DNA of 64,000 nt from Phytopythium helicoides. Taxonomy: Eukaryota > Oomycota > Peronosporomycetes > Pythiales > Pythiaceae. Positions 35,001-44,739 of the stretch are shown piece after piece (the stretch's first letter is position 1; each line of letters begins with the position of its first letter). Below the pieces are notes generated by a model. That model made no database searches, was not told the DNA's origin, and saw only the letters and a program-made list of their open reading frames with translations. The DNA is taken from NCBI GenBank assembly GCA_024867545.1, contig JANFNE010000001.1, positions 1,550,001-1,614,000 of the forward strand, read 5' to 3'. The position numbers were made by a program, and so were the translations under genes.

Positions 35001-37053
35001 GGCTACTCGTCTGCAGGCCAAGTGGCGTGCTGTGCTGGCGTCTAACGAAGTGGACGCTCTCCGTCGCGAGCGTGCTGAGGTCGCGGCTCGTGCGGCTGCT
35101 GCCAAGGCGGAGGCTGAGGCTGCTGCGGAGGCTGCTGCGCAGGTGGAGCTGGAGTCCGCAATGGCTACTCGTCTGCAGGCCAAGTGGCGTGCTGTTCTTG
35201 CGACGAACGAGGTGGATGCGCGTCGGCGTGAGGTTGCGGCTGCTGCGAATGCGGAGGCTGCTGCTGCCGCGCAGACAGAGTTGGAGTCCGCGATGGCTAC
35301 TCGTCTGCAGGCCAAGTGGCGTGCTGTGCTGGCGTCTAACGAAGTGGACGCTCTCCGTCGCGAGCGTGCTGAGGTCGCGGCTCGTGCGGCTGCTGCCAAG
35401 GCGGAGGCTGAGGCTGCTGCGGAGGCTGCTGCGCAGGTGGAGCTGGAGTCCGCAATGGCTACTCGTCTGCAGGCCAAGTGGCGTGCTGTTCTTGCGACGA
35501 ACGAGGTGGATGCGCGTCGGCGTGAGGTTGCGGCTGCTGCGAATGCGGAGGCTGCTGCTGCCGCGCAGACAGAGTTGGAGTCCGCGATGGCTACTCGTCT
35601 GCAGGCCAAGTGGCGTGCTGTGCTGGCGTCTAACGAAGTGGACGCTCTCCGTCGCGAGCGTGCTGAGGTCGCGGCTCGTGCGGCTGCTGCCAAGGCGGAG
35701 GCTGAGGCTGCTGCGGAGGCTGAACGAGCCTCACTTCGTCACTCTGAAAAGGGGAAAACTTCGTTCACCAGGCGCCAACCAACTTTGGAAGAACTTCACC
35801 AAATGAGCTTGCGTGGTCGTCTGTCGGTGCTCTCTGGAGATAGTGAAGACTCGGATGATGACGAGTCTGAGTCGGACGAAGATGATGACGATTTCGATGG
35901 TTCATTTAGTGTAAAATCGCCCGTGGACACTTTGAGTCCGAAACCCGAGGCGGATGTATCGTCACCCACAAGTGTGCTCAAGGTCGATGATGACGAGCTA
36001 GAGAGTGAGCTTCAGCAAGATGTTAACGAGTCCCAAGCTTCTGCCACATCCAAAAGCGAGCAAGATGTCTCGGATAAACGTGCGAGTAGTGAGACGCGAT
36101 CGGTCGGCCCACCAGAGAACGACCTCGAGTTTACGCCTTCCGCCGAGAGCGCATTTGTCTCTGATCGCCTGGATACTGTTCCGCAACAGGATGTTACTTC
36201 TGACGAGGCGTCCCCGAAGTCGTTGGCCCGGATTGACAGCGATAACGAAAGCGGAGACGACCGGGATAGTGGCAATTCTTTTTACGACGAGCGGATCTCG
36301 GGAGGCTCGGGATCCTTCAACCGGTCAACGTTTGATTCGGGCACCCCTCGTGATAGTTATGGTTCTAGCCTCAGCTACGCCGAACGAGACCGTGATAGCT
36401 CAGACGCCGATAGTGCGATGCTTGGCTTTGACCGCGTTGAGCAGGCAGCCCCTAGCACCGAGGAGTCGAAGGCTGAAAAGACTGATGGGCCGCAGTACTT
36501 TGACACTGACAGCGAGCGCGGTAGCTCTTTCTCAAGTGACCGTCTCTCGTTCTCTGAGGCGGACAAGGACGAACAGCCAAGCGGGCGTCGCACTGTGCTC
36601 AGTGTCAGTAGCTCAATTGGTCTCGGATGGCGCCCCGGTAACCTTCTCAACCGCATTGCTTCGGAGAAGATCAACAACGTCTTTGATAAGAGCTCCAGTA
36701 CGTCCAAAAGCTCAAGCAACAACTCGACTCCCAGCAGCCAGGGCAGTGACAAGAAGAGCCGCACACGCGGTATTAGTTCTGTGGCAAGCTCGCTTCTGAG
36801 CCGTAAGCCGCCTGTGCCAACTAACCGTTTGCGCAAAGGGAGCACGGCTAGCAGCGCCCGGTCGTTCGAGTCCGAAATTGAAGATTCGTACGTGTACTCT
36901 CCTCCCTCTAAGGATAGTGGCAAGTCCAAGTCCAAGTTTGGCGGCATGATGAGTGCAGTGGCCGCGGCGAAGCAGGCAGGTGTCACCAAGCGGTTCGCAT
37001 GGAAGCGTGGTGGAGCCAAGGGCAAGGATGATGATGCGACTCACGCAGCATAA
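29013..37053 (+). CDS. Giant IQ-motif (calmodulin-binding) repeat protein, about 2566 residues
   Basis: Six exons (29013-29157, 29226-30107, 30174-30269, 30332-30505, 30570-30665, 30746-37053) join in frame. Order: a highly charged coiled coil with repeated LRNFTV segments, six divergent IQ motifs (e.g. AILIQKTIRGKNARTSY, AISIQKTYRGQSAKRNF), then 22 tandem 39-residue units containing IQSHWRGSVARSEVA (residues about 707-1540). Two more IQ motifs follow (YIQAWWRDAVARRAY, VQIQRIWRGKLARASL) and a Ser/Asp stretch with six to seven S-x-DSR(L/M)S repeats. Seven IQ-like LQAKWRAVLASNEVDA units come next, then a Ser-rich acidic tail and a basic end. IQ motifs bind calmodulin or myosin light chains, so the protein may be a long light-chain-coated rod. 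The start ATG is uncertain; an extra 5' exon is possible. Confidence 0.85.
31471..33971 (+). repeat. 117-bp coding tandem array, 21 near-identical units plus one diverged unit
   Basis: Each 117-bp unit encodes 39 residues beginning IQSHWRGSVARSEVA and ending LENSMARM. Units differ almost only at one codon pair (GCA ATC versus GTT ATC, giving AAI or AVI) and at two silent bases. The first unit has Tyr for His; the last switches to unique sequence after SEVA. A silent CGA arginine codon marks units at 31971, 32439, 33141 and 33843, and a second silent A marks 32871 and 33573. The last three CGA marks are 702 bp apart, and so are the two A marks, which shows a six-unit higher-order repeat. Confidence 0.97.
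34681..35722 (+). repeat. 294-bp coding tandem array, about 3.5 units
   Basis: Copies begin at 34681, 34975, 35269 and 35563, each 294 bp (98 codons). Every full unit encodes two LQAKWRAVLA(S/T)NEVDA helices separated by Ala/Glu-rich linkers; the fourth copy is half length. The copies appear identical in the stretches compared, so this array also expanded recently. It lies in the same gene as the 117-bp array but its sequence is unrelated, apart from both encoding IQ-like helices. Confidence 0.95.
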
Positions 37054-37165
37054 TCTGCCATTTTTTATTCGACACACCTACAAGCGCTGTCGCAGCATGT
37101 TGTTTTCGCGGAACTCGTTAGTGCGTGGTTTGTTGGTAAATGTTTGGTGTGTACAGTCTGGTCTA

Positions 37166-39634
37166 TTATATATTCTGTCGATCGCTTTGTTGGTCTCCAA
37201 TAGTAGCAGCCCGAGATCGAATTGATCCTCCGTCGCTGCTTGCGGTGCTGAACGACGAAGACATTCGCCGAGCTGATAACAGTCGACGCAACGCATTTAC
37301 TTTTCCTTCGTATCGAGTCCAGTACGGATTGCCCCAACCTTGCCCAAAGCACCACAAGTCCAATAGTACTCGTGTGTCAGAAGAAATTGAGCCAGCCATT
37401 TCAGAAAAGAATTGACGTTCTAGGAGATTCAGCTTCAGCTGGTAAAAAAAAGCAACCGGGACGACGAACGACTCCATCAATTTGGATAGCAGACCGGGAT
37501 TTATGCTAGTGCTGATGTGCAGAATCAGCTTCTCCAGTTCCGTTCGTGTCAGGTTGCTCTTTTTGCCGAGGTTATGATGCCCATCGTCTTCATCCATATG
37601 GAAGAAAGTAACTGCTCGCAACGTCAGCCACTCCGCACGCCACACTGGATCCTCACAAGCCTCGTTGTGAGCTGCATTGGCGTCCGAGAAATCATTGATC
37701 AAGTTTAGGAGTCGCAGCACATTCGCGTAACGTTTGCGTTCTTCTATCTCCTTCACCGATGACACAGCGCATGAATCACCAGAGTCGCCACTGCTCTTCT
37801 GAAGCGAGTTGTTACTTAGTATACAGAAAACCTCGGCTGGTAGCAAGAGTAAATATCTGTCTCCACACTCCACATAAAAGTCCAGGCGATGCCTCAGGCA
37901 ATCCACTTCCAGATCAGTTTGAGCATTTCCAGCCATACCTGTCGAGTCTATACCAGACAAGATACGGCGTGCTGAGCGGAGTAGGACGCGAACAGATCGC
38001 ACCAAAGGTGGCGAATGCTTCTGGCTAAATAATTGGGTCACTGTTGCTCTTTCTGCCGACGATGACATCAGATATGCAGTCGCCACAAATACGCACGAAA
38101 AGCTTCGCAAGCGTTTTGGAGCGCTTTCACACCTGGAGATGAGTGTCAGCTGACGTACTGCATCGTCAAATTCTAGTCGAGCGAATTGCAGGCAACCAGC
38201 TTCAAACCGGACCAAGTGGGCTCTTTCAGTTGTGGGCAACTTCGTAGCAGCGTGATCGATTGCTCCTGCAGCCCACATCAATAGTGGCGAGCTTGAACGC
38301 TCGTGACGAACTTTTTTACGAAGCTCTTGGAGTTCCTTGCGATATTGAGCGAGAAGAAGAAACCGCCTTGTCCTATCACCGCCCCCGCTATCATTATCAG
38401 CGAGGGCGCGAATGGCCGTCGGGCCCACTAGTAGTAGTAAAAGCTCAACCCAATGCTGTCGTAGTATCGATTTACTTGGTTTGCTCGGAGATGTGTTCTG
38501 TTCTGTATCTTTGCTGTTTGGTCGAGCAAGTGCAAATAGCACATTCAAACTCGCTCGCATAGCGGAAGACTCTTCGTTATTGCTATTTCTCTCTTCGTTT
38601 CCAAAGACCGGCAACAACGACGCTTTCAACCATTCCAGAGGGTTGTTTCTCCAAACAAGACTTCCACACAGGCGAAGCACGGCAACACCAAAGCGCACCC
38701 GGTTGTCTAGATCAAGTGCTATCCTTTCTGGTAAGTTGGTGTGATCGCGTCTAGTCTTGTGATCGGCGTTGGCTGGAGAGTGATGGGCCAATTCACAGTA
38801 AATTGACGAGCTGCGATGAACACAAGTTGCAATCGTCGTGACCGTGCTCGCCATAGATATCAATGCTGCCGATTCCGAAGCTACGTTTAGCGCTTCCACT
38901 AGTGCACGCAATAGTAGCGCCTCGGCTAGCGCGATTTCAGCTTGTAGCCGGCAAGGAGTTGCCAGTGACGAAAGAGCTGCAAGCTTCTCAAGCCATTCCA
39001 CGGTACGTGCAGCTGTTGTCCTCGCTTTCTTGAGTTCCAATGCATCATGCGACGCTAACGCCCTCACAGTTTCCAGTTCAAGTGCTTGAAGCAGAAGGAG
39101 TGGGTCCGCAGCACCCGGCAACACACGGAGCAGGGAGTTTGCAGCATCAAGTTCGAAGCGCCAAATATTCTCTTGGACCTCCCACAGCTGTAACTGAAGC
39201 TCATCTTCGCCGTTGATGTCAAGATTCCCGGGCACCACAGGCAACAGTTTGAAGAACGAGCTGTGGGACGCCATCTCCTTGTTAATGTCTGCGGCGAGCT
39301 GAGCACGGCTACGGTCTCGAAACCGCACTCGCCATCGACTCTTGCATTCGATCTCTCGGTCTGTCGGCCGCCAGATTGCTTCAAACTCTTTGGACGACAT
39401 TTCGCGAACCGAGGCGCCGTCGACACTGACAACCGCATGGCCACGCGCCAATCGCGAATGGCTGATCGACCGTGAAGTCACTTCAAGAGCCACACGCTTG
39501 ATCACAAACTCTCGAGAAAGCAGCTCCCTCGAGAAAGTCAGCAGCGGCCGATCTCCACCGACGTCGCTGGCGTCCACCACACATTCATACGCACCGAGCA
39601 CGCAGCCATTCGCACCGGAATGAGACGACAACAT
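37166..39634 (-). CDS. TTC39/Iml2-like helical repeat protein with N-terminal PDZ-like region
   Basis: Single exon, 822 residues, ATG at 39634. Residues about 55-115 look like a PDZ-type fold (SHSRLARGHAVVSVDGASV). From about 150 on the protein is all-helical with TPR-like pairs; WRFELDAANSLLRVLPGAAD and EAGCLQFARLEFDDAVRQLT resemble the TTC39/Iml2 family, outer-membrane or lipid-droplet linked proteins in other eukaryotes. The C-terminus is Ser-rich and basic. It is tail-to-tail with the giant IQ gene, 112 bp apart. The family call is moderate; the frame itself is clean and long. Confidence 0.65.
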   Translation of the reverse strand: MLSSHSGANGCVLGAYECVVDASDVGGDRPLLTFSRELLSREFVIKRVALEVTSRSISHSRLARGHAVVSVDGASVREMSSKEFEAIWRPTDREIECKSRWRVRFRDRSRAQLAADINKEMASHSSFFKLLPVVPGNLDINGEDELQLQLWEVQENIWRFELDAANSLLRVLPGAADPLLLLQALELETVRALASHDALELKKARTTAARTVEWLEKLAALSSLATPCRLQAEIALAEALLLRALVEALNVASESAALISMASTVTTIATCVHRSSSIYCELAHHSPANADHKTRRDHTNLPERIALDLDNRVRFGVAVLRLCGSLVWRNNPLEWLKASLLPVFGNEERNSNNEESSAMRASLNVLFALARPNSKDTEQNTSPSKPSKSILRQHWVELLLLLVGPTAIRALADNDSGGGDRTRRFLLLAQYRKELQELRKKVRHERSSSPLLMWAAGAIDHAATKLPTTERAHLVRFEAGCLQFARLEFDDAVRQLTLISRCESAPKRLRSFSCVFVATAYLMSSSAERATVTQLFSQKHSPPLVRSVRVLLRSARRILSGIDSTGMAGNAQTDLEVDCLRHRLDFYVECGDRYLLLLPAEVFCILSNNSLQKSSGDSGDSCAVSSVKEIEERKRYANVLRLLNLINDFSDANAAHNEACEDPVWRAEWLTLRAVTFFHMDEDDGHHNLGKKSNLTRTELEKLILHISTSINPGLLSKLMESFVVPVAFFYQLKLNLLERQFFSEMAGSISSDTRVLLDLWCFGQGWGNPYWTRYEGKVNALRRLLSARRMSSSFSTASSDGGSIRSRAATIGDQQSDRQNI

Positions 39635-40151
39635 CGACTGGCTGAGAGCAGTCGGGTGCCTGGCCGCACTGCCTCTCGACTAGCCAGAGATGACTGGGCG
39701 ATGGAGGAGAGCCGCGTTATACGAATGGGGAGGACGCTGGCTCGGCTGCACGGCCGCGAGGCAGCAGAAGTGTCGAGCAGGTGACGCGCTTGCTGCGCTT
39801 GACGCGCATCACTGTGCCGCTATGTGTAACTGTCGAACCGTACATATGGTACCATGTACCATGTATTGACGTCGACAGCATTGCCAGAAGCTCGCCATGG
39901 CCATCACCAAGTTGAGGCGTTCGTTTGTTCGCTAGACGGCAATGCAAATGGCCGAGATCGCAACGGTGACACGCTCAGCTCTAATGCTACAACTCGCTTC
40001 ACGAGGAACGGAAGCTAGGGGCATTTGATTTAATGAGCGAGTAGTGCACTTCGTCACTACACTACATGCCGAGTATCCGCACCCAACTCGCTCTACAGCA
40101 GCTTCTCACCAAAGCCCAGGGTCGTTGATGTCATGACAACGGAGCCTCTGG
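39635..40151. other. Intergenic region upstream of the TTC39-like gene
   Basis: This 517-bp gap holds the promoter of the minus-strand TTC39-like gene and the 3' UTR of the first PAP2 gene. Around 39841-39866 there is a small palindromic cluster, ACATATGGTACCATGT followed by a second ACCATGTA, which may be a regulatory site or chance. No gene was recognised. Confidence 0.4.
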
Positions 40152-41066
40152 CTAAAGGATGCCCGCACTGTGCGAGATGAACGCCGCGATGGGGTAGAAC
40201 ACAAGGTACCCGATGAGCGAGCCGGCCAGCACGTCCGACGGGTAGTGGCGGCCGAGCGCGATCCGTGTGAAGCTGATGGCGAGCGCCCACACGACCACGG
40301 CGGCCACCACCACGCCCACCGACGCGCGGAAGACGTGCACTAGCATCTCGGGGCGCGACTCGGCGATGGCCACGATGAACGCCACGACGCCCCAGGCTCG
40401 CGTGGCATGGCCCGAGGGGAACGAGTGCTGGTCGGGGCCGATGAAGCGCGGGTCGGCCGCGTGATGCGGCGGCCGGCTGCGCTTGAACACGAGCTTGAGC
40501 AACATGATGCCGACGATGTCGACCTGCGCAAACGTTCACAAGCAGACGGACGGCATTAGCGCAAACCGCAGGGGGAAGTGATCGGGAGGACCATGCGCAC
40601 CAGCATGAACACGTAGATGGCCTTAATGAACGCCTTGGTGTCGTCGCTCATGTCCGGCATGAGCCCCGTGAGCCAGAGCAGCCCCATGATCGGCGGGAAC
40701 GTGAGCAGCCACCTGCAACAGCAGCATTAGTCGCACGCTCCGCTGCCTCCTCAGCATGCAGCACACCTACAGGTAGCCGTCGTCCGTGTGGCACAGCACC
40801 TCGCCGGCGATGCGGCCGGGGCGCCAGCGGCCGAAGCGCTGGTACGTGAGCGTGGCCAGCGTCAGGTCATACGCGTACAGCCGCTCGGCGAGACTCATGG
40901 CTGCTTGGCTGCTCTGATCTTGCGGCTTGTGCTCGTTCAGCAGCGGCTCGCGGACGGACGTGGCGGCGGCTCGAGCGCTCGACGGGCTCGAGTGGCTGGC
41001 GCTGCTGGGGCTGGAGTTGCTGGGGCTGGAGCTGCGACCGACGGCGCCGTAGTCGGCGTGCGGCAT
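40152..41066 (-). CDS. PAP2-family lipid phosphatase, copy A
   Basis: PAP2 enzymes remove phosphate from lipid or polyisoprenyl (di)phosphates in membranes. Three exons (41066-40771, 40712-40592, 40523-40152) give 262 residues. All three catalytic motifs are present in exon 3: KLVFKRSRPP (K-x6-RP), SFPSGHATRAW (PSGH) and TRIALGRHYPSDVLAGS, where the usual Ser of SR-x5-H-x3-D is Thr. Helices surround the motifs. The first 55 residues are Ser/Ala/Pro-rich and cytosolic. The sequence around PSGHATRAW resembles presqualene-diphosphate phosphatase (PLPP6)-type proteins. A paralogue lies directly upstream in the same orientation. Confidence 0.88.
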
Positions 41067-41430
41067 CCAGGCGGAATCCGAGACTGAGCTGGCGAGGGAG
41101 AGGGCGGCGATGTGCAGACAGCTACGTAGCGGTTAGAAGTTAGCAGTGGCACTGGGGAGGGAGCAGACCTCGGCTCAACATGTGAGTGAGCATGGCGCCC
41201 TGCATGGCTATGAACCAGCCAGGACTAATCGGGCTGCATGGCGAGGCCTGGTGGGATTAGTCCAGGCGTTCGTGAGATGGAGACCAGGCTGTGATGATGC
41301 TCGGAGCTGAGCTTTGAGACCACGCAACGTGGTCTCAGCTCGCAACGCCACGGTGGCTGAAGTTTACTCGGAAGGTTTTCATCATTTGTGTCCTGAGGGT
41401 AAGCAGCTCTCTACTTGCCACCTCGTCGCC
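41067..41430. other. Spacer between the two PAP2 genes
   Basis: The 364 bp hold the 3' UTR of copy B and the promoter of copy A, both on the minus strand. Apart from the hairpin listed separately, no coding or RNA gene signal was seen. Confidence 0.45.
41315..41337. repeat. Perfect 10-bp inverted repeat, 3-nt loop
   Basis: TGAGACCACG and CGTGGTCTCA are exact reverse complements separated by CAA, with a further GAGC/GCTC pairing just outside after a 2-nt bulge. The site lies in the 364-bp spacer between PAP2 copy B (its 3' side) and the start of copy A, so it could act in 3'-end formation of copy B or in the promoter of copy A. No function is shown. Confidence 0.7.
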
Positions 41431-42195
41431 TCACTGGAGCGAGAGGATCTCAAAGTGGTCGATGAAGGCCTCCGAGATCGGGTAGAAGACGAAGAAGCCG
41501 ATGAGCGAGCCCGCGAGCACGTCCGATGGGTAGTGGTGGCCCAGCGCGATGCGCGAGAAGTTGATGGCGAGAGCCCACACGATCGACAGCGCCACCACGA
41601 GCTCCGGCGACGCGTTGAAGAAGTCGCTGATGAGCTCCGGGTGCGTCTCGGCGAGCCGCAGCAGGAACGCCACGACGCACCACACGCGCGTGGCGTGGCC
41701 CGACGGGAACGAGTGCTGGTCCGGACCCATGTAGCGCACGTCCGTCACGTGGTACGGCGGGCGGTTGCGCTTCACGACGTACTTGATGGCCATGACGGCG
41801 ATGATGTCGACCTGCTCGCCTCACTCGTCATGAGCAAAGGGCGCTACAACCGCCAATAGCTACAAGGGAACGCACCACCATGCACGTGTAGAAGGCGTAC
41901 GAGAAGCGCTGTGTGGTGAGCGACACATCGCTCAGGTAGCCCAGGACCCAGGCCACGGCAAGCAGCGGCGGGATCGTGAGCAGCCACCTGCGGTGAACGT
42001 CAAAGCCCGCGAGTTCATCAGCCACGGAGATGGCTACAGAGCGCCTCTCAACCAGCCGAGCACGCACAGGAAGCCGTCGCCCGTGTGCGAGAAGACCTCG
42101 CCCCAGAAGCGCACGCTCGCGTTCTGCCCGAAGCGCTTGTACAGACTCGTCACCAGCCGCAGGTCGTACGAATACAGCGTCTGCAGCAGGCCCAT
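41431..42195 (-). CDS. PAP2-family lipid phosphatase, copy B (tandem paralogue)
   Basis: Three exons (42195-42068, 41987-41876, 41811-41431) give 206 residues. Motifs: KYVVKRNRPPYHVTD (K-x6-RP), SFPSGHATRVW, and SRIALGHHYPSDVLAGS, with the canonical Ser. Both introns sit at the same protein positions as in copy A (after the TGDGFL/TDDGYL block and just before VDI(I/V)), which proves a gene duplication. The ATG at 42195 has a good context. The frame stays open to an ATG at 42333, which would add a 46-residue Pro/Arg-rich leader comparable in length but not in sequence to that of copy A. The exon 2 donor GTG/GTGCGT was chosen because it keeps the frame. Confidence 0.87.
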
Positions 42196-42479
42196 GGCTT
42201 CTAGAGTTGGAGGAGGAGACTGTGGCCGTGGCTGGAGCTTGGGCAGTGGCTGAGACGCCAGCGAGGTCTCCAGTTCCCCCCGTGCTCGACGATCGCCGGA
42301 CTGACGTGGTGCGCGACAATGAGACCGCACCATCCCCCCGCGTAGCTGTTAGGAACCTCAGCATACAAAAATCAACATGTATCGAGAGACACGTCCTCGT
42401 TGGTACGGGACTAACACCAGCAGGTCTAGTTGAAGTGATGGCTCCGCTTTTTCGCCTGCGGACGCTGCTGCTCGACGGT

Positions 42480-43251
42480 CTAGTAGCTCTTGAAGGGCAG
42501 GTGCGAGGTCTTGGCGCTCGAGGGCAGCACTTTAAAGTTGTAGTAGGCCGCGGCGCCGACGAAGCCGTGCCAGCAGCCGTGGAAGAAGCGGAACGGGTCG
42601 TGGTCGTCGTCGAGGCCGCGCACGAAGCAGCCGACGCCGCACAGCAGCAGCAGCAAACCTCTCCGCATCTGCTTGTAGTCGTAGGGCGGCAGCCGCCTTC
42701 GCACCGCGAAGGAGAGCAGCAGGCAGGAGAAGCTGAGCGCGATGGGCGCCACCGAGTTGCGCTCGTCCCACGGGTTCTTCTCCTGGAACACGAGCACGAC
42801 GGCCAGGAACAGGTACTGCAGGTACCGCTGCTTCACGGGGCTGCGCAGGTCCATCAGGTACAGCGTCCAGTTCACGAAGCTCATAATGGAGCCGATGTTG
42901 TCCAGCCGGTGCCACTGGCCCTGTCAACATCTCCGTGTGAGCGTTCCTCCCCCGACAAGAACGCCGAGAGCCAACCGGCCGACACAGCCGAGAGCCACAC
43001 CTCCGTGAGCCACAGCGGGCCGTCGATGCTGTCGCTGCAGTGGTAGAGGAAGCTCGTGACCATGGTGAACATGCCGATGAACGCCTGCGAGCGACGCGTT
43101 AGCAACGGCCATACTGACGCCGCCCAGCGCCGCACGCGCGCACCTCGAAGACCAACTCCTGGCGGTAGAGGTTGACGATGGCCGGGAACATGCAGAAGTT
43201 GGTCACGCCCGTCACCAGCAGCATGGCCCACATCTCCAGCGAGCTCCGCAT
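42480..43251 (-). CDS. TMEM8/myomaker-like membrane protein (CREST superfamily, DUF3522)
   Basis: Three exons (43251-43144, 43084-43001, 42920-42480) give 210 residues with about seven hydrophobic segments. Family signatures are SFLYHCSDSI in helix 2-3 and GQWHRLDNIGSIMSF spanning the exon 2/3 joint. The second holds the conserved H-x2-D block thought to bind metal in CREST hydrolases (alkaline ceramidase, PAQR, PGAP6/TMEM8). HDPFRFFHGCWHGFVGAAAY near the C-terminus supplies the final His pair. It is therefore likely a metal-dependent lipid amidase or lipase-type protein, but the substrate is unknown. Introns are 59 and 80 bp. Confidence 0.72.
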
Positions 43252-43898
43252 GGCATCGACGGAGCTTCGAGTCAGGATGGTGATAGCTGGGAAAATGGGA
43301 GAAAACAGGCGTGTGGGAGGCTGTCTCATACAGTGCGTATTGTGGAATTTGCCATCAGGAAGGCAGTTGCCGAAAGGCTTCTACGTGATAAATTTCTTTA
43401 ATTTCTCGGGACCTCCCCCACTCGTCTGGGGGGCCATGACGCTTGTGTTGGTGGTGTCTTTCGTGTTGTGTGCGTCATGCGTCATGTGGTAGCCTTCGTG
43501 TTCTTCATAGCTAGTCGGAACTTGAGCTGTGAGGTATACGACTCTCTCCACCTTCCCGACCGACTGCTCCAGGCTCACATCGAAGCTCTCGCGGCTCTCG
43601 TAATCGAATGTCGTAAGCTCTACAGTCGCGAAATGTCGTAAGCCGACGTGCGAGCAATATCCCACCTGAAGGCAAGTCACTCACTTCGCTTCGATTGCGC
43701 CGCAGTCAGTTCGCTCGGATTACGACATGATCTTTTCTTGATGTTGAGTACAATCGCTGAAGTGAGCCGGGCTGTGATCAAGAACAGGGTAGCGGGACTG
43801 ATGGTGTTGCTGAAGCTCGCCGAGCACTTTGCTGATGCAAGTTTTGCTCATGGTCGGACTTGAACGTTCATGGCCCTCTGTGAAGCAGCAACTCGGAC
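43252..43898. other. Divergent intergenic region, TMEM8-like / dienelactone hydrolase
   Basis: This roughly 650-bp region lies between divergent genes. A few short frames occur but have no domain. The dienelactone hydrolase promoter lies at its right edge (listed separately). Confidence 0.4.
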
Positions 43899-43915
43899 CT
43901 CACTTTCGAATTTGC
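43899..43915 (+). promoter_or_regulatory. Oomycete-type initiator plus flanking promoter region
   Basis: CTCACTTTCGAATTTGC fits the oomycete core promoter: an Inr (YTCA-YTYY type) followed at once by an FPR-like AATTTGC. It lies about 45-60 bp before the ATG at 43960. Transcription starting here would exclude the in-frame ATG at 43870, and this decides the start of the next gene. Confidence 0.6.
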
Positions 43916-43959
43916 AACTACTCGACAACTCCTTCTCCGCCCCACTACCGCCAACAACC

Positions 43960-44739
43960 ATGAGCTCGTGCTGCCCTAACGTTATGGAGCCCAGCCGACC
44001 TACTGTCGGAGGCCAAGTCGGCGTCACCAAGAAGTACGGCAACACCACGCTGTTTGTTGCCGGACCGAAGAAAGCCAAGGCTGGCGTGCTCGCGTTTCCT
44101 GACATCTTTGGCCCAGACAGCGGTCGCACCAAGCAGGATGCCGAGAACCTGGGCAAGCTAGGCTACGCTGTCGTCGTGGTCGATGTTGCCGACGGCGACT
44201 ACCTCAACATGGAGCGTCTCGGAGAAGTGCTCGACTGGCTTCGCGCGCACCCATATGACGGCTACATTTCATCTCGGGTCAACGACGCTATCGCGTACTT
44301 GCACCAAGAGGTTGGTGTCGAGAGGATCAGCAGCTACGGCTACTGCTTGGGTGCTTGGGTTGGCGCATCCTTGACAGCGCAAGACAAGCCAGTCGTAACG
44401 GGTCACGTTTCGTTCCATCCGTCGTGGCGAAACGAGAACATGCTCTACGGCGAGGGTGCAGTCGAAGAGCTGGCGGAACGCGTCAAGGTGCCAAACTTGT
44501 TGCTTGCTGCAGGCAACGACATTGACGCGGTGAAGGCTGGTGGTTCTGTCGAAGCGATTCTCAAGGCGAAAGGAGGTGAGATTGGCGAGCTGAGCAAGGC
44601 TATCACTTTCCCGGACGTCGTTCATGGCTGGGTGATCCGTGGTGATCTGTCGGACCCAGTGGTGAAGACATCCGTCGACAAAGCGTGGGCGGAGGCCCTC
44701 AGCTTCACACAAAAGGTGAATCCAGTTCCGCTGCAGTAA
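43960..44739 (+). CDS. Dienelactone hydrolase family protein (alpha/beta hydrolase)
   Basis: This single-exon protein has 259 residues. The nucleophile elbow is SYGYCLGAWVGA with Cys129 as catalytic residue, and the catalytic His222 sits in FPDVVHGWVIRGD. The acid is probably in LLLAAGNDIDAVK. The N-terminal half has the expected GVLAFPDIFGPDSGRTKQDA followed by LGKLGYAVVVVDVADG. The family hydrolyses dienelactones or related carboxymethylenebutenolides in bacteria; eukaryotic cytosolic members often have esterase activity of unclear natural substrate. No targeting signal is seen. The start is set by the initiator element; the upstream ATG at 43870 lies before it. Confidence 0.88.
   Translation: MSSCCPNVMEPSRPTVGGQVGVTKKYGNTTLFVAGPKKAKAGVLAFPDIFGPDSGRTKQDAENLGKLGYAVVVVDVADGDYLNMERLGEVLDWLRAHPYDGYISSRVNDAIAYLHQEVGVERISSYGYCLGAWVGASLTAQDKPVVTGHVSFHPSWRNENMLYGEGAVEELAERVKVPNLLLAAGNDIDAVKAGGSVEAILKAKGGEIGELSKAITFPDVVHGWVIRGDLSDPVVKTSVDKAWAEALSFTQKVNPVPLQ

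Noticed and set aside
34472..35806. Long open frames on both strands across the 294-bp array (plus 34472-35806, minus 34575-35693)
   Set aside because: Same artefact: repeat length divisible by three. The products are Arg/Leu- or Ala/Arg-rich and lack start context and homology.
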